Source of the DNA: Mycoemilia scoparia
Taxonomy: Eukaryota > Kickxellomycota > Kickxellomycetes > Kickxellales > Kickxellaceae
Direction of reading: 5' to 3'
NCBI GenBank assembly: GCA_027575805.1
Contig: JANBPU010000308.1
Location: forward strand, 1,672 to 18,114
Length of the DNA stretch: 16,443 bases
The notes below the pieces were generated by a model. The model had not been told where the DNA came from. It saw only the letters and a program-made list of their open reading frames with translations, and did not search any database. This document shows, in pieces, positions 7,642 through 16,443 of the stretch; position 1 is the stretch's first letter, and each line of letters opens with the position of its first letter. Made by a program: the position numbers and the translations under genes.

Positions 7642-10020
7642 CTGGTTTGGGTTTAGCTTAGCAATTTTTATATTCTTGTAGTAATGGCAGATGTAGTTTA
7701 AAGCAGTAACACCAGGTTTTTATAAAAAAGAATTAGCATTATATCGCAGAATTTTAACACAAAATTTAGGATGTTTATGTTGTTGCACATATAGTAGCGA
7801 CAATTGGAAAAACCAAGAACCAAATTACGAGAGCATTTTTAACAAGAGAATCAAATAGTGCCATCGAATATTCCTGGCTTAAAATAAATAAGATCAGTGT
7901 GAATAGCTTAAACACATCGGAACTTTGATGATTCTAAGACTAATGAATGAATAACAATAGCCATGACTCAATATTTGTGGAGTAATTATAAGGTTTGTTT
8001 GCAGAGTCTGCCATACTACTATACTTGACCTAGAAAATAAAGATACCAAATTACTAACTGGACTGTTGTTAACTTTGAATTAAAAATATAATTCCTGGCT
8101 AAAAGAAGAAAGTAAGAACGGGTTAACAGACAGATGAATAAGTTGTTGGACTTTACTCTCAATCATCACACCTTTTGCTCAACAATTTTATTTTTTAAAT
8201 CTAACAATTTTCAATGTTGTTAATAGATGATAAAGAAAGAGGTATAGAGAGAGAGAGAGAGGTTTATTTTCGATAGTTGATGAGAATATGTGGGGGTACA
8301 AAGTAAACATTGAATATACAAAAGATGTAATTTTTGGGGAAAATGATTAATATAAGATCTTTGATGGTAGAAAAGTAGTAGTACAATTGAAGCGATATTG
8401 AGTGCGGATAAATATTTAATCTCCTATTATTGTTTTTTGTGAGAAAGAGATCATTTATGTGAGTGTTTAATGAGGAATACAAATGAATTGGTACCAAGAA
8501 TCTTGGCAAAAGTATCCACTACTAAACAAACCATCACACATCCATGCATACATTGGCATATCTATATATATATATCCCTCTCTATCTCTTCTCAGGGCTT
8601 AATAACTTTAAAATCATTATGTGTGCTAATGTTATATTTACAACAGTATTGCGCATGCATATTTAAAGAGCAGATGCGCGAGTAAAAGCAATGTTGGGTG
8701 CAGTACCATGTTATGACGCCATCTCGTGTGTGTGCATAGATGTATGTATATGTAGGTTGAATGTCCTTTACCACACATAGCAATGAAAAAATATGAGATG
8801 AGGTCTTAGGAATTGGAATCTATTGAAAGATTTTGCCAAATGACTGGGTAGACCAATAAACTATCAATGATGAATATGAATGAAATAAAAGGAATTGTGG
8901 CTGGCTCGTATATTCAGGTATTTGAGGTTGAGCCTCTAACATCATCATCGGCGATTGGGTTTTTATTTTTTTAAAAAGTATGGTCACACATAATCAAGGG
9001 AGTAAACTCGAAGGCTGTGAAATATATCCAGAGAACAGATGTTGTGGTTGAGATAAAGATGGAAAGGATAGATGATTTACTCCAAGCATCAACAAAAAGT
9101 ACGCACGCACACACGAACATGCTTACAGAGATGTTGTTTATCAGCAAAGAAAGATTGACACAGACATAAACATGCTAACGAGTCTGCAAACACATGGTAT
9201 TTATGTATTTATTTATGTAGGCCAAGAAGCATAGGGCAGCTTTTTCAAAGGCGCTACACTACTAGCAACACCTGAATATTTCTAGTTGTTGGTTAGTTAT
9301 TCCGGTTGGTTTTAAAGACAACCTGTTGCTGTTATGTTAAGAAAAGAAAATAGACGAGCAGGTGTGCGGAGATGTTGGTAGATGGCATAAGATGAAATGA
9401 CTGGAAATCACTCAGGCAAAAAACCTGGTCTTCAAAGACAAGAAAGGGCTGGCTGGGACTGACATTGATATTTATTCTTTGGGCTTGGTCGTTTATGTGA
9501 AAGAAGATCACCAGGCAGGCGTCTTGACGAGACCGACGGACGGCCTGCGTGTCATTTTCTTTGAAGATGTGGTGATTGTTTATGGTTTCCTGTTTTATAA
9601 ATGTTTAATAAAGCCTGTAATAGCATGTCGACATTTGTGTCAGGATGGAGAGAGGAGCTGGAAAAGACGTTGAGATGTGGTGGAGTGGGGTGGCGTATCA
9701 AGGAAAATATCAAAAGTACCACAGACGATGCAAAGAATTGGTTGGCTGGGCATCATCATCGTCACTGCTGCTGCTATTTTGGAGTTGAGAGGCAACAACC
9801 ATCACTGGATGTTGCTGTGTGCTTTCTATCACCAAGCAATGTAACAAACAACAAGAGAAGCGGGCCTTTCAAAAGGGTGTAGGTGCGTGCGCAACACAAT
9901 TATTGGTGGAGAAGATGCGCTGCTAATTATGTTCTTGTTATTATTACTAGTGTTTATGGTAGGAGTGGTGGGTGGGGGCGCCGATTTGCACTGCGTAAAT
10001 TTGTTGTGTTTTGGTTTGGA
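7642..10020. other. Long non-coding stretch between the ATPase-like gene and SLM1-like gene
   Basis: About 2.4 kb without a gene I can support; the left end should hold the 3' UTR of the upstream gene. Open frames of 60-93 codons have no family signature and overlap one another on both strands. Simple repeats occur: (GA)n at 8246-8262, short TA and CT runs near 8564-8590, and a CA-rich patch near 9100-9115. Composition turns more GC-rich from about 9470 onward, approaching the SLM1-like gene. Confidence 0.55.
8246..8262. repeat. (GA)n microsatellite
   Basis: An uninterrupted GAGA run ending in GG, in non-coding DNA. No function is implied. Confidence 0.85.
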
Positions 10021-10242
10021 ATTGGAGTTTTCGTTCAGGTTCACCAATTGTTTCAGCCAGTCAGGAGCACACAAAAGTTCAGGCAGAACAAAAAGATATG
10101 ACCATCATCCTCAAACCAATCCGTTTTTAGACAAATATGTACAAATTCGTATTGGGCTGCGTGCCAATACAAATTCTGGCCAAAATAAAAACAATAGTAG
10201 CATCAAGCATTGGTTCTCCTGCCCTACGTCTGTCTAACCAAT
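10021..10242. promoter_or_regulatory. CCAAT-box cluster upstream of the SLM1-like gene
   Basis: Seven CCAAT/ATTGG pentamers lie in 222 bp: ATTGG at 10021, 10151 and 10209; CCAAT at 10044, 10116, 10164 and 10238. Fewer than one is expected by chance in such a length. The pair at 10149-10155 and 10164-10170 forms a perfect 7-bp inverted repeat (GTATTGG/CCAATAC, 8-base spacer) flanked by ACAAATTC on both sides. CCAAT is the site of the fungal HAP/CBF complex. Lying 630-850 bp before the ATG, it may be an upstream control region; this is inference. Confidence 0.4.
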
Positions 10243-10432
10243 TTTGGTGGCACTCCTATTGTGTAACAACCCGCTACAATTCCCACTTGTCCTAAACATC
10301 TCGAGCAAAAACAAACAACAGTAGATAGAGAAGACGGGAATAGTATAGACTCCATAGTAATAATAGTTACAAAAGAAACACAATTTCGCCTCAAGCTGCC
10401 CTCATTTTGTCTAAATTTATGAAAAAGCCATT

Positions 10433-10740
10433 TGACTGACGCCCTTTTCTTTCTTTTTTCTCTTCCTCCACTACCATCTTACGCCTCTGACGCTGTTGTT
10501 GCTATTATTGCTATTATTGCCAGTTTTAACGACCCTGACCTTCTTTTGCCACATTTTTCACATACATACATACAAGCAGCCCCTCCACCCCTTTCCCTAC
10601 CACTACCACTACTGCTGCTTACTTTTACGCAAACCTATCCTCTTCCTAACATTTTACCTTTCTTTTCTCTCTCTCTCTCTATCTTTTTGCATTTATTATA
10701 ATTGTTGCTTTTAGCTCTCTCTCAATCTCTCTGTTTAGGT
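10433..10740 (+). promoter_or_regulatory. Pyrimidine-rich promoter/leader of the SLM1-like gene
   Basis: The plus strand is strongly C/T-rich over about 300 bp, including TTCTTTCTTTTTTC near 10446, repeated CCACTACC blocks near 10600 and a (CT)n run near 10667-10681. Such tracts are common in the core promoters and leaders of highly expressed TATA-less fungal genes. A clear TATA box is not seen. The remaining 127 bp to the ATG is A/C-rich, as expected for a 5' UTR. Confidence 0.45.
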
Positions 10741-10867
10741 TATATCCATCTACTACAACAATTGTGAGTGATATATCCTTTTGAGTGTTGCTAAGACCAT
10801 AAGCAAGTTTATACGACAACCACACAAACACACGTCAATCTAATCCACAGCACAACACAGGCCAACT

Positions 10868-12898
10868 ATGACCACAGCCCCATCTGCCGCCAACAAACAC
10901 GCAGCCGTTACCACCAAACTTGCTCGTAAGGCTGACGGTAAAATGAAGCGTCTCAGCAGCATTTTCCGCAAAAGAAGTACCAGCAGCGACTCCTCTGCTA
11001 AATCCTCTATCGCCAAAGCTGCAGCGTCCTCCGGCGAGACCAGTGCTCCCGAGGAATCCAAGACTGTTACCACCACCACCACTCCTGGCGATGCCAATGG
11101 TGGTGCTGCTGCCGCCCCCACTGTCGAGCCACAGGGCCAACATCTCAATGGTAACCATCAGCATCTCCAGGAGGAGTCAAGTGTCGAACCTAGTGCTGGT
11201 CTAACTCTAGCCTCCAGCGATGGGCCTCCTAAGGTTGCCGTTTCCGACTTGCCTGACATCCCTGAGGAAAAGACCGAAGATGTCGCAGCCACCTCCCCTA
11301 AGCAAGAATCTGGTTCAGCAGCAGCAACTACTACCAACGGGTATACTACCACCGAAATCGAAGCCAGCCGTCCTCGCTCAGCCTCATCCTCTTTAGTCGG
11401 CTCTGGTCAAGAGGGAGACCTAATAATCCAACGACTCCAAGGCTGGAAGCACATTATCAAAAACTACGCTTCCTACTTTGCCGCAGTCCGTGATGTTGAG
11501 AAAGCCGCCCTCAAGGCGTTCAAAGAGTCGGGCGAGCAGCTAGTCGTCCCAATCAAAGACGATCATTATTTTGCCACTCTTGGCCAAGGAGGAGTCCAGG
11601 ATGCCGCCAGCCGGCTCAAGCAACTCCATACCACAGAAGGGCAGCATCACCAGCTCGTATACCAGAACATCACCACCCAGACTTTGCCCCGCTTGAACAA
11701 ACTTCGTGATGATGTCAAGCACGAGGTTAAAGAATATCGCAGCCATGTCGTCAATTTGTTTAACGAGCTACAGAAATGCAACAAGAAGGTCAATGCAGCA
11801 TATGATGTATTTACCAAGGCTGTTGAAGCTAATGAGAGCAGCAGATCGTCCAGAACCGATGATCCGTTTTTGACCGAATTTTCTGTCAAGAGTGCATTGG
11901 TTGATCGTACCAAGGTTGAGCAAGCCTTGTATAAAGCCATAAAGGCCAGAAAGGATCACCTGCGGGCCTGGGAGGCCGAGCTCGTTGAAAAGCTCCACGA
12001 AATCATCAACAATTATCTGGGATGGAAGATTTCGAATGCCACCAACTTGTCGGACTGTATCAGCCGTGATCAGCAGTATTTGAATACCTTTGACAATGAT
12101 TCTGAATGGGAGCCATTTGCAAAGAAGTTTGCAAAGGTTTTGGATCATCCCCAAGGACTGCAGGATCGTAAGTCTGCCGACGAGGTTGAGTATCCGTTGA
12201 AGAACCATGAAAGTACTCATCTTATCATTGAGGGTGCTTTGGAGCGCAATACCAGATCGCCTATTAAACACCAGAAAGAAAGCTATGCGGTTTTGACCAA
12301 GCTGGGGTATTTGCATGTCTTTGGAAGTGCCGAGGATATATCAAAGGTTGAACCCTTGTTGACCTTGTATATTCCCGAATGTTATTTGGAGTTGCCGAGA
12401 GATAGCACTCAGTTCCGTATTACGGGTGCTACGGGCAGTGGGTCCATTGGGCCCTTCCGTCGTAATAATCCGTTGGTGTTTGGTGCTACTACCGAGAACG
12501 TGGCCAATCAGTGGATTACGGCTATTAGGTCGTTGAGCAAGGATCCTAATGAACCCAAGAATTCTCAAAGACCTCCATTGACTGGTGTTCGCACTCCTAC
12601 TGTGATTGCTAAGGATGATGGTGGTGATGCCTCTGATGATAAGAAGGAGGAACAGCAGTCTGTAGATGAGGAAGGTGCTGCTCCCAAGGATAATCATCAA
12701 ACTAAGACCGCAACCAAAGATTCTGGTGCCGATGAAGGCGAAAAGAAGGAATCTAATGTTGATGATGAACAGCAGCAGACTGTTTCTTCAACCAATGAAG
12801 CTCCCAGGGATAGTAATACAATCCAATCTGCTGAAGAACCAAAGAAGGAAAAAGAAGAGAATGGTGGTGCTGAGACTGAAAAGTCAGCATCACAATAA
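10868..12898 (+). CDS. SLM1: SLM1/SLM2-like F-BAR and PH domain protein, 676 aa
   Basis: This is a complete single-exon frame. Slm proteins bind PI(4,5)P2 at the plasma membrane, sit at eisosomes and act with TORC2 in actin and sphingolipid control. Residues 1-185 are low-complexity S/T/A/E, with a basic segment KRLSSIFRKRSTSS near 27-40 that offers R-x-x-S type phosphosites. Residues about 190-395 form the F-BAR-like helical region: GWKHIIKNYASYFAAV, then FATLGQGGVQDAASRLKQL, which is typical of Slm (dimer and curvature sensing). Residues about 451-556 are the PH domain, starting IIEGALERNT and ending NQWITAIRSLS with its conserved Trp549. The remaining 120 residues are K/E/D/Q-rich and disordered. 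Yeast Slm proteins dock calcineurin through a C-terminal PxIxIT-like site; no clear one is visible here. Codons are more C/G-ending, especially in the first half, than in neighbouring genes, which fits higher expression. Slm1 and Slm2 cannot be separated from one sequence. Confidence 0.92.
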   Translation: MTTAPSAANKHAAVTTKLARKADGKMKRLSSIFRKRSTSSDSSAKSSIAKAAASSGETSAPEESKTVTTTTTPGDANGGAAAAPTVEPQGQHLNGNHQHLQEESSVEPSAGLTLASSDGPPKVAVSDLPDIPEEKTEDVAATSPKQESGSAAATTTNGYTTTEIEASRPRSASSSLVGSGQEGDLIIQRLQGWKHIIKNYASYFAAVRDVEKAALKAFKESGEQLVVPIKDDHYFATLGQGGVQDAASRLKQLHTTEGQHHQLVYQNITTQTLPRLNKLRDDVKHEVKEYRSHVVNLFNELQKCNKKVNAAYDVFTKAVEANESSRSSRTDDPFLTEFSVKSALVDRTKVEQALYKAIKARKDHLRAWEAELVEKLHEIINNYLGWKISNATNLSDCISRDQQYLNTFDNDSEWEPFAKKFAKVLDHPQGLQDRKSADEVEYPLKNHESTHLIIEGALERNTRSPIKHQKESYAVLTKLGYLHVFGSAEDISKVEPLLTLYIPECYLELPRDSTQFRITGATGSGSIGPFRRNNPLVFGATTENVANQWITAIRSLSKDPNEPKNSQRPPLTGVRTPTVIAKDDGGDASDDKKEEQQSVDEEGAAPKDNHQTKTATKDSGADEGEKKESNVDDEQQQTVSSTNEAPRDSNTIQSAEEPKKEKEENGGAETEKSASQ

Positions 12899-13015
12899 AC
12901 ATACATGCCACATACTATCAATAGCACACATAGTTGCAAGTTGTTCTTTTTTGCCGAATTAATTTAACCTCTTTCTACCTTCTTTTGATTTCCTTTTGCT
13001 ATTTTCATTTTTCAT

Positions 13016-13034
13016 ATTATTATTATTATTATTA
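13016..13034. repeat. (ATT)n microsatellite
   Basis: Six perfect ATT units in the region downstream of the SLM1-like gene. Confidence 0.9.
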
Positions 13035-13144
13035 CTAGTACTCGCACTTTTGCACTCTTCTACCACGTATATGTGAGAGGTAGTCTGTTTACTCTCTCTC
13101 ACACTTTCAAATTCATTTATTAGTTTTTGCTCAAATTGTCTGAT

Positions 13145-13168
13145 TGACTGACTAACTAACTAACTAGC
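13145..13168. repeat. Tetranucleotide repeat (TGAC/TAAC)
   Basis: Two TGAC units followed by three TAAC units and TAGC, in non-coding DNA. Confidence 0.85.
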
Positions 13169-13568
13169 TTATTTTGGCTTTCAGTTTTTTCTTTTTCGTT
13201 TTTTATTTACACAACAACGTCCCACCTTTTGCTTAATATTTTGATCTTTATTTTTAAACAAATGAGAGGTGGGTGGGGGAGTATATTTTATAAACCATAA
13301 GACTTTTTAGTATTGTTTGATGTCAGAGGAGATAGGTGATGTGATTGACTTTTTGCATCTTTAAGGTCAGATTCCACAAGGAAAGATGTCGGGCAAAAGT
13401 ACTATTTTGGAGTTGAATATAAAATGGCCTGTGATTAGGCCAAAATTCAAATACACACTTATCTCAATTCTACGCATGATCGATCCTTACTAGTGAAATA
13501 TTATCATATTTAAATCAATTATCCAACAAAAATTGTATGTATTAACTTCAAAAAAAATAGCAATTTTG

Positions 13569-15425
13569 TTAAATAATAATAATCATATCGGGATATTTTT
13601 GTTTCAAAGCTTGCAAAAACTCATTCTTGTTATAAAAGTGACCATGACCTTTAAACCGATGATGATAATTGAAAATCCGCAGGACTGGGAATAGCCTAAT
13701 AAGTTTTATGAATTGGTCAATATTTGGGTTGAATCCATTGTTATCTAATGTGAATCGGACTAGTTTTCCAAACGGTTTATTATAGATATTCAAGTCGTTT
13801 AAGATAGGATGGCAGGTATAGTATTTTTCGATTCGAGGTTTTTGTAGCTCAATATTGTTAAGGGTCGACAATTCGAGTTTCAAATACTCAAGTCCAGTAA
13901 ATTGGGCAATAGGAAACAGAACATCAGGTGTCATACTACCAGCTATTGAACTCAAGCTGAGACTTCTAAGGGTGTTTACGCAACTAAAAGATAATGGTTG
14001 TAGAAATCTCATGATATACTCTATTACTCTTGGGGAATTATCCCTAAGTTGTATTTCTCTGCATAGACTTAGAATCCTTTCGATATCTCCCTCCAAAGCT
14101 GTTAGTGCGAAACCGCCCTCCGATAATGGTCCGGTAGAGTAAAAGGCCGAATCATGTTTAATTGGAAAAACAATTTCCCGTCCCCGATTTTGCCACATTC
14201 CAATTTTCAAGTTAGTCAGTTTTGGGAATTTTGTTGATGATATTGTTTTAAATGTTTCTGATATATCCTGTTTGGTATTTGTTTCATGAAACCCAGTGAT
14301 TTCAAGGCTCTCGAGATTGGAGCTGCAGTCACTGTTGGCAATGTGGTATATAAGGTTTGGTATCACACAGACCAGGCTAATCTTGGTTAATGATTTGTAT
14401 GCTGTTGTTACAGAATTAAAAAATTTGTGGTGAGGGATTAATCCAAAATCAATTGTGATATCAGTATTATACACTGGAATTGTTGGTGCGGTCACAAAAT
14501 GAGTTCGAAGATCGAGACATTTTAGGTTTGGAAATAAGCTGGCATTAAATACTACATCATTACTCATAACATTAGAAATCAAATTTTTAGAGACAAACCA
14601 TTTACGGAGCTCAAGATCTGTGATGTTATAAAATATCTGGTTGTTTTTCTTTTCAAAAGGTTCCATTAAAGAAGTTGATGTTGTTGATGAAGGTTGGATG
14701 TGTGACTTGTTGGCTTCAAGCAGCCGGTGATGGTTTTTGAGAACAAAAATGTCCGAAACATCGCCTAGTATACAATAGTTAATCTTTAGACATCCAAGGC
14801 TTGGAAGCTTTTCCAACAAAAACGACAATGATGGAAGAAGCACAATATTTTCGATATTCAGCATGGTTAATCTTTCATAAAGTGGCCTGATGGTATCAAA
14901 AAATGCTGACATCTCCATGATCGGGAGCTGCTCTTCACTAGTGATATCGCATTCAATATTAAGTCCCATGATGGTTGGATTGGCTTTAGTAAACTTGCCA
15001 AGACTTTTTAAAAGCCCATGATCATATTCCAGTCCAAGTGTGGCTATTCTGGGACACACCAAATTATAAAACTCTTCACAGGGTCTATTGCATGGATGTA
15101 AATATATACTAGAAACATATTTGTGCCCAATATCTACACCATGTAATTATATAGAACAGATATAAGCTAAAGAAAAGCTGGTTGTGCCATATATATATAT
15201 ATGATGGGAGTGAGGGGTGATTAGCTAATATTTTCAGTATAACAACTTACTATAATATTCCTCGAAAGTTTCGGGAGAGAACCAGAATCCATACTTATCC
15301 TCAAGAATAGCCTCATTCCATCCAGCAGATACCTGCTTTAATTCTTTCAAGTCTTCTTCCGATAATGAATAACCAAGATAGCCATATATTTTCTTTTTGA
15401 TATCAAATGGCAATTCCTTGTCCAT
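13569..15425 (-). CDS. F-box / leucine-rich repeat-like protein (two exons, 579 aa)
   Basis: Exon 1 (15425-15251) encodes an F-box: LPFDIKKKIYGYL near residues 5-17, then LKELKQVSAGWNEAI, the usual pattern of a Skp1-binding F-box ending in Trp. Exon 2 (15133-13569) continues NIGHKYVSSIYLHPCNRPCEEFYNLVCP and then about 500 residues with irregular leucine-rich spacing (LKCLDLRTHF, LESLEITGF, LTNLKIGMW, LRSLSLSSI, LEYLKLELSTL), as in fungal F-box/LRR substrate receptors. F-box proteins recruit substrates to SCF ubiquitin ligases; the LRR-like part would choose the substrate, which is unknown. The join is phase 1 (A|AT) and total length is exactly 580 codons including TAA. Without splicing the F-box frame stops after 63 codons. 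A paralogous C-terminus lies upstream at 16095-16443 on the same strand, so these are tandem family members. The LRR assignment is by spacing, not by strong consensus. Confidence 0.82.
15134..15250 (-). other. Intron of the F-box/LRR gene (GT-AG, 117 bp)
   Basis: On the minus strand the donor TATA|GTAAGT is at 15250 and the acceptor GGTGTAG|AT ends at 15134. The competing acceptor TTTCTAG closer to exon 2 leaves the wrong phase. A TAA stop lies in the exon 2 frame just upstream of the chosen acceptor, so exon 2 cannot begin much earlier. The intron contains an (AT)7 run at 15189-15202. Confidence 0.75.
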
Positions 15426-16094
15426 TTGTGAAAAGTTGTTTGGGTGTCTAACTATAATATCAAAATAAGAGATAGATGATCACAGCCATGCTCACACTGT
15501 TTGATTTACACATAAAATATATCCTCGAACTGAAATATGGGAATTTATGCTACATCTAATATTGTATCCTATGTGCTGTTTAGTGTATATGGTTTTAGCT
15601 TGTTCCTCTTTTGAATATAAAAACAAGTTTGTTCTATAAAAGCTCATGTGATATGACAATCCATAACTGAGAACCGCTTGTAGACTTTGCCAAATAACAT
15701 AGCTCAACTAATAAGTAAAGGCTGTCAGGCCATGACTCAGTTGGTCAGACATTTAATGACTCTGAACTATTCTTTATATTTTGGGATAAATCACTCTGAG
15801 AGTGACTATTTTGACTATGACCAAACATATTTGATGATAAAGGTAATCACAGGAGAGTTCTGGATCACTCAGAACTATTATTATTATATTTTCATTTACC
15901 CTTCAAGAATTATTGTCCATATGTGAATACAAGTTAGCCATCAAGCAAGCTTTCCAACTAGCCAATGAAGAGTAGAGTACCAAGTTCCCAACTAAGAGAG
16001 AGCCCAGGCTTTATATATCTTTAAGGTGTGCAGATTTTACATTATAATGCATTTTATTTAAAAATACTAGTTTCAGAAAATGCTACAAGTAAAT
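15426..16094. other. Intergenic region between tandem F-box/LRR paralogs
   Basis: About 670 bp that should hold the promoter of the F-box gene and the 3' UTR of the paralog at 16095. Its right half contains a worn inverted-repeat element. I see no gene and no clear TATA box at the expected distance. Confidence 0.55.
15794..15923. mobile_element. Degraded MITE-like element, copy 3 (about 130 bp)
   Basis: The right end at 15895-15923 is clear: on the minus strand it reads CATATGGACAATAATTCTTG then AAGGGTAAA, matching the ends of copies 1 and 2. The left end is weak; GAGTGACTATTTTGA near 15800-15815 resembles the left end of copy 2 with an indel. If that is right, the length of about 130 bp agrees with the other copies. 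Confidence 0.5.
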
Positions 16095-16443
16095 TTAAGA
16101 AATGAAAATTGTATTTGGAAAAGCTTGTTTTAGAATATTAAAACGTCCTCCCATTTCATCCTCATTATAAAATACAGAATGCTCAAATATACGAAGAGCA
16201 GGGAACAATTCGACCAGCTGGGTATATTGATAAATATTCGGAATCAGTGATCTGTTGTTTAGTGTAAAACGAATCAGATTTCCGAATGGCTTGTCATACT
16301 GATTATCATTATTATGATTGTGCTTATTGTTTGAGGTAGTAGAATAATGACGGTAACAATAGTAATTTTCAATTCTAGCCTTTTGCAATTCGACATTATC
16401 AAGGGTTGATAATTCAATTTCCAATAATTCTAGGTTGATGAAT
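16095..16443 (-). CDS. F-box/LRR-like paralog, C-terminal end (partial)
   Basis: The minus-strand frame is open from the window edge to TAA at 16095, giving about 115 residues. It matches the C-terminus of the neighbouring F-box/LRR protein: LEIELSTLDNVELQKARIENYY against LKLELSTLNNIELQKPRIEKYY (16 of 22), and YDKPFGNLIRFTLNN...PNI...LFPALRIF against the equivalent block (23 of 38). It carries an N/H-rich insert (SNNKHNHNND) where the neighbour has a short loop. The 5' part, including any F-box, lies outside the window, so F-box status is inferred from the paralog. The internal Leu codon at 16422-16424 is not a start; the frame continues upstream as FINLEL. Confidence 0.8.
   Translation of the reverse strand, partial: FINLELLEIELSTLDNVELQKARIENYYCYRHYSTTSNNKHNHNNDNQYDKPFGNLIRFTLNNRSLIPNIYQYTQLVELFPALRIFEHSVFYNEDEMGGRFNILKQAFPNTIFIS

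Larger units (their letters stand above)
12899..13568. other. Convergent 3' intergenic region
   Basis: This 670-bp region separates the 3' ends of the SLM1-like gene and the F-box gene, so it should hold both terminators. It is T-rich on the plus strand after the SLM1-like stop. It contains two microsatellites and a G-run motif GGTGGGTGGGGG at 13268-13279. No gene is visible. Confidence 0.6.

Noticed and set aside
8264..8685. Overlapping 71-81-codon open frames on both strands
   Set aside because: They span simple repeats and AT-rich DNA, have Y/I/N/S-rich translations with no family resemblance, and contradict each other.
9479..10237. Several overlapping 64-116-codon open frames
   Set aside because: Frames overlap on both strands with no domain or consistent codon use. 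The region is more simply the GC-richer upstream region of the SLM1-like gene.
10432..10714. 72-89-codon plus-strand frames rich in L, P, S and F
   Set aside because: These are products of the pyrimidine-rich tract; two frames are open at once, as expected for a CT-skewed leader.
11540..12316. Minus-strand frames of 68-182 codons inside the SLM1-like gene
   Set aside because: They are antisense shadows of a conserved gene.
12666..12962. 98-codon plus-strand frame at the end of the SLM1-like gene
   Set aside because: It is an out-of-frame shadow of the K/E-rich tail, with no start context or family.
1..16443. tRNA, rRNA or CRISPR-type array
   Set aside because: I looked for T-arm-like GGTTCRAATCC and matching acceptor stems and found none. 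The only arrays are simple satellites without spacers.

Overview
The window looks like nuclear DNA of an early-diverging fungus. The evidence is a Slm1/2-type F-BAR plus PH protein, a Chs5 (exomer) relic, short spliceosomal introns of 85-117 bp, AT-rich intergenic DNA, and a fungal-type AAA-ATPase-like/PD-(D/E)XK-like protein. A Kickxellomycotina-like lineage is my best guess from the mix of families, but that is a weak inference and no marker gene settles it.

Layout. 1-430: two blocks of tandem repeats, one GC-rich with 32/35/46-bp units and one A-rich with about 20-bp units. 431-2047: AT-rich DNA with no gene I can support. 2048-3130 (-): an unrecognised 360-residue acidic protein with a TATA box upstream. 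3498-3620: a 123-bp inverted-repeat element (MITE-like). 3772-4280 (+): a decayed CHS5 gene broken by a one-base deletion and in-frame stops. 4524-4647: a second, 124-bp element of the same family. 4835-7641 (+): a four-exon gene for a degenerate AAA-ATPase-like/nuclease-like protein. 7642-10867: a long non-coding stretch that includes the probable control region of the next gene. 10868-12898 (+): an intact single-exon SLM1/2-like gene. 13569-15425 (-): a two-exon F-box gene with a long leucine-rich C-terminal part. About 15794-15923: a worn third copy of the inverted-repeat family. 16095-16443 (-): the C-terminal end of a paralogous F-box/LRR-type gene, cut by the window edge.

These genes do not form a pathway. 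SLM1/2-like is a conserved plasma-membrane/TORC2-pathway gene. Around it lie fast-evolving material: an orphan gene, tandem F-box/LRR paralogs, a nuclease-like protein with altered active-site residues, a dead CHS5 copy and small inverted-repeat elements. The most interesting observations are the CHS5 relic with its single-base lesion, the MITE family seen three times, the coordinated loss of key residues in both domains of the ATPase/nuclease-like protein, and its GC-AG intron. I did not find a new defence-type or biosynthetic system. All gene models rest on reading the sequence by eye; exon borders come from splice consensus, phase agreement and family conservation.
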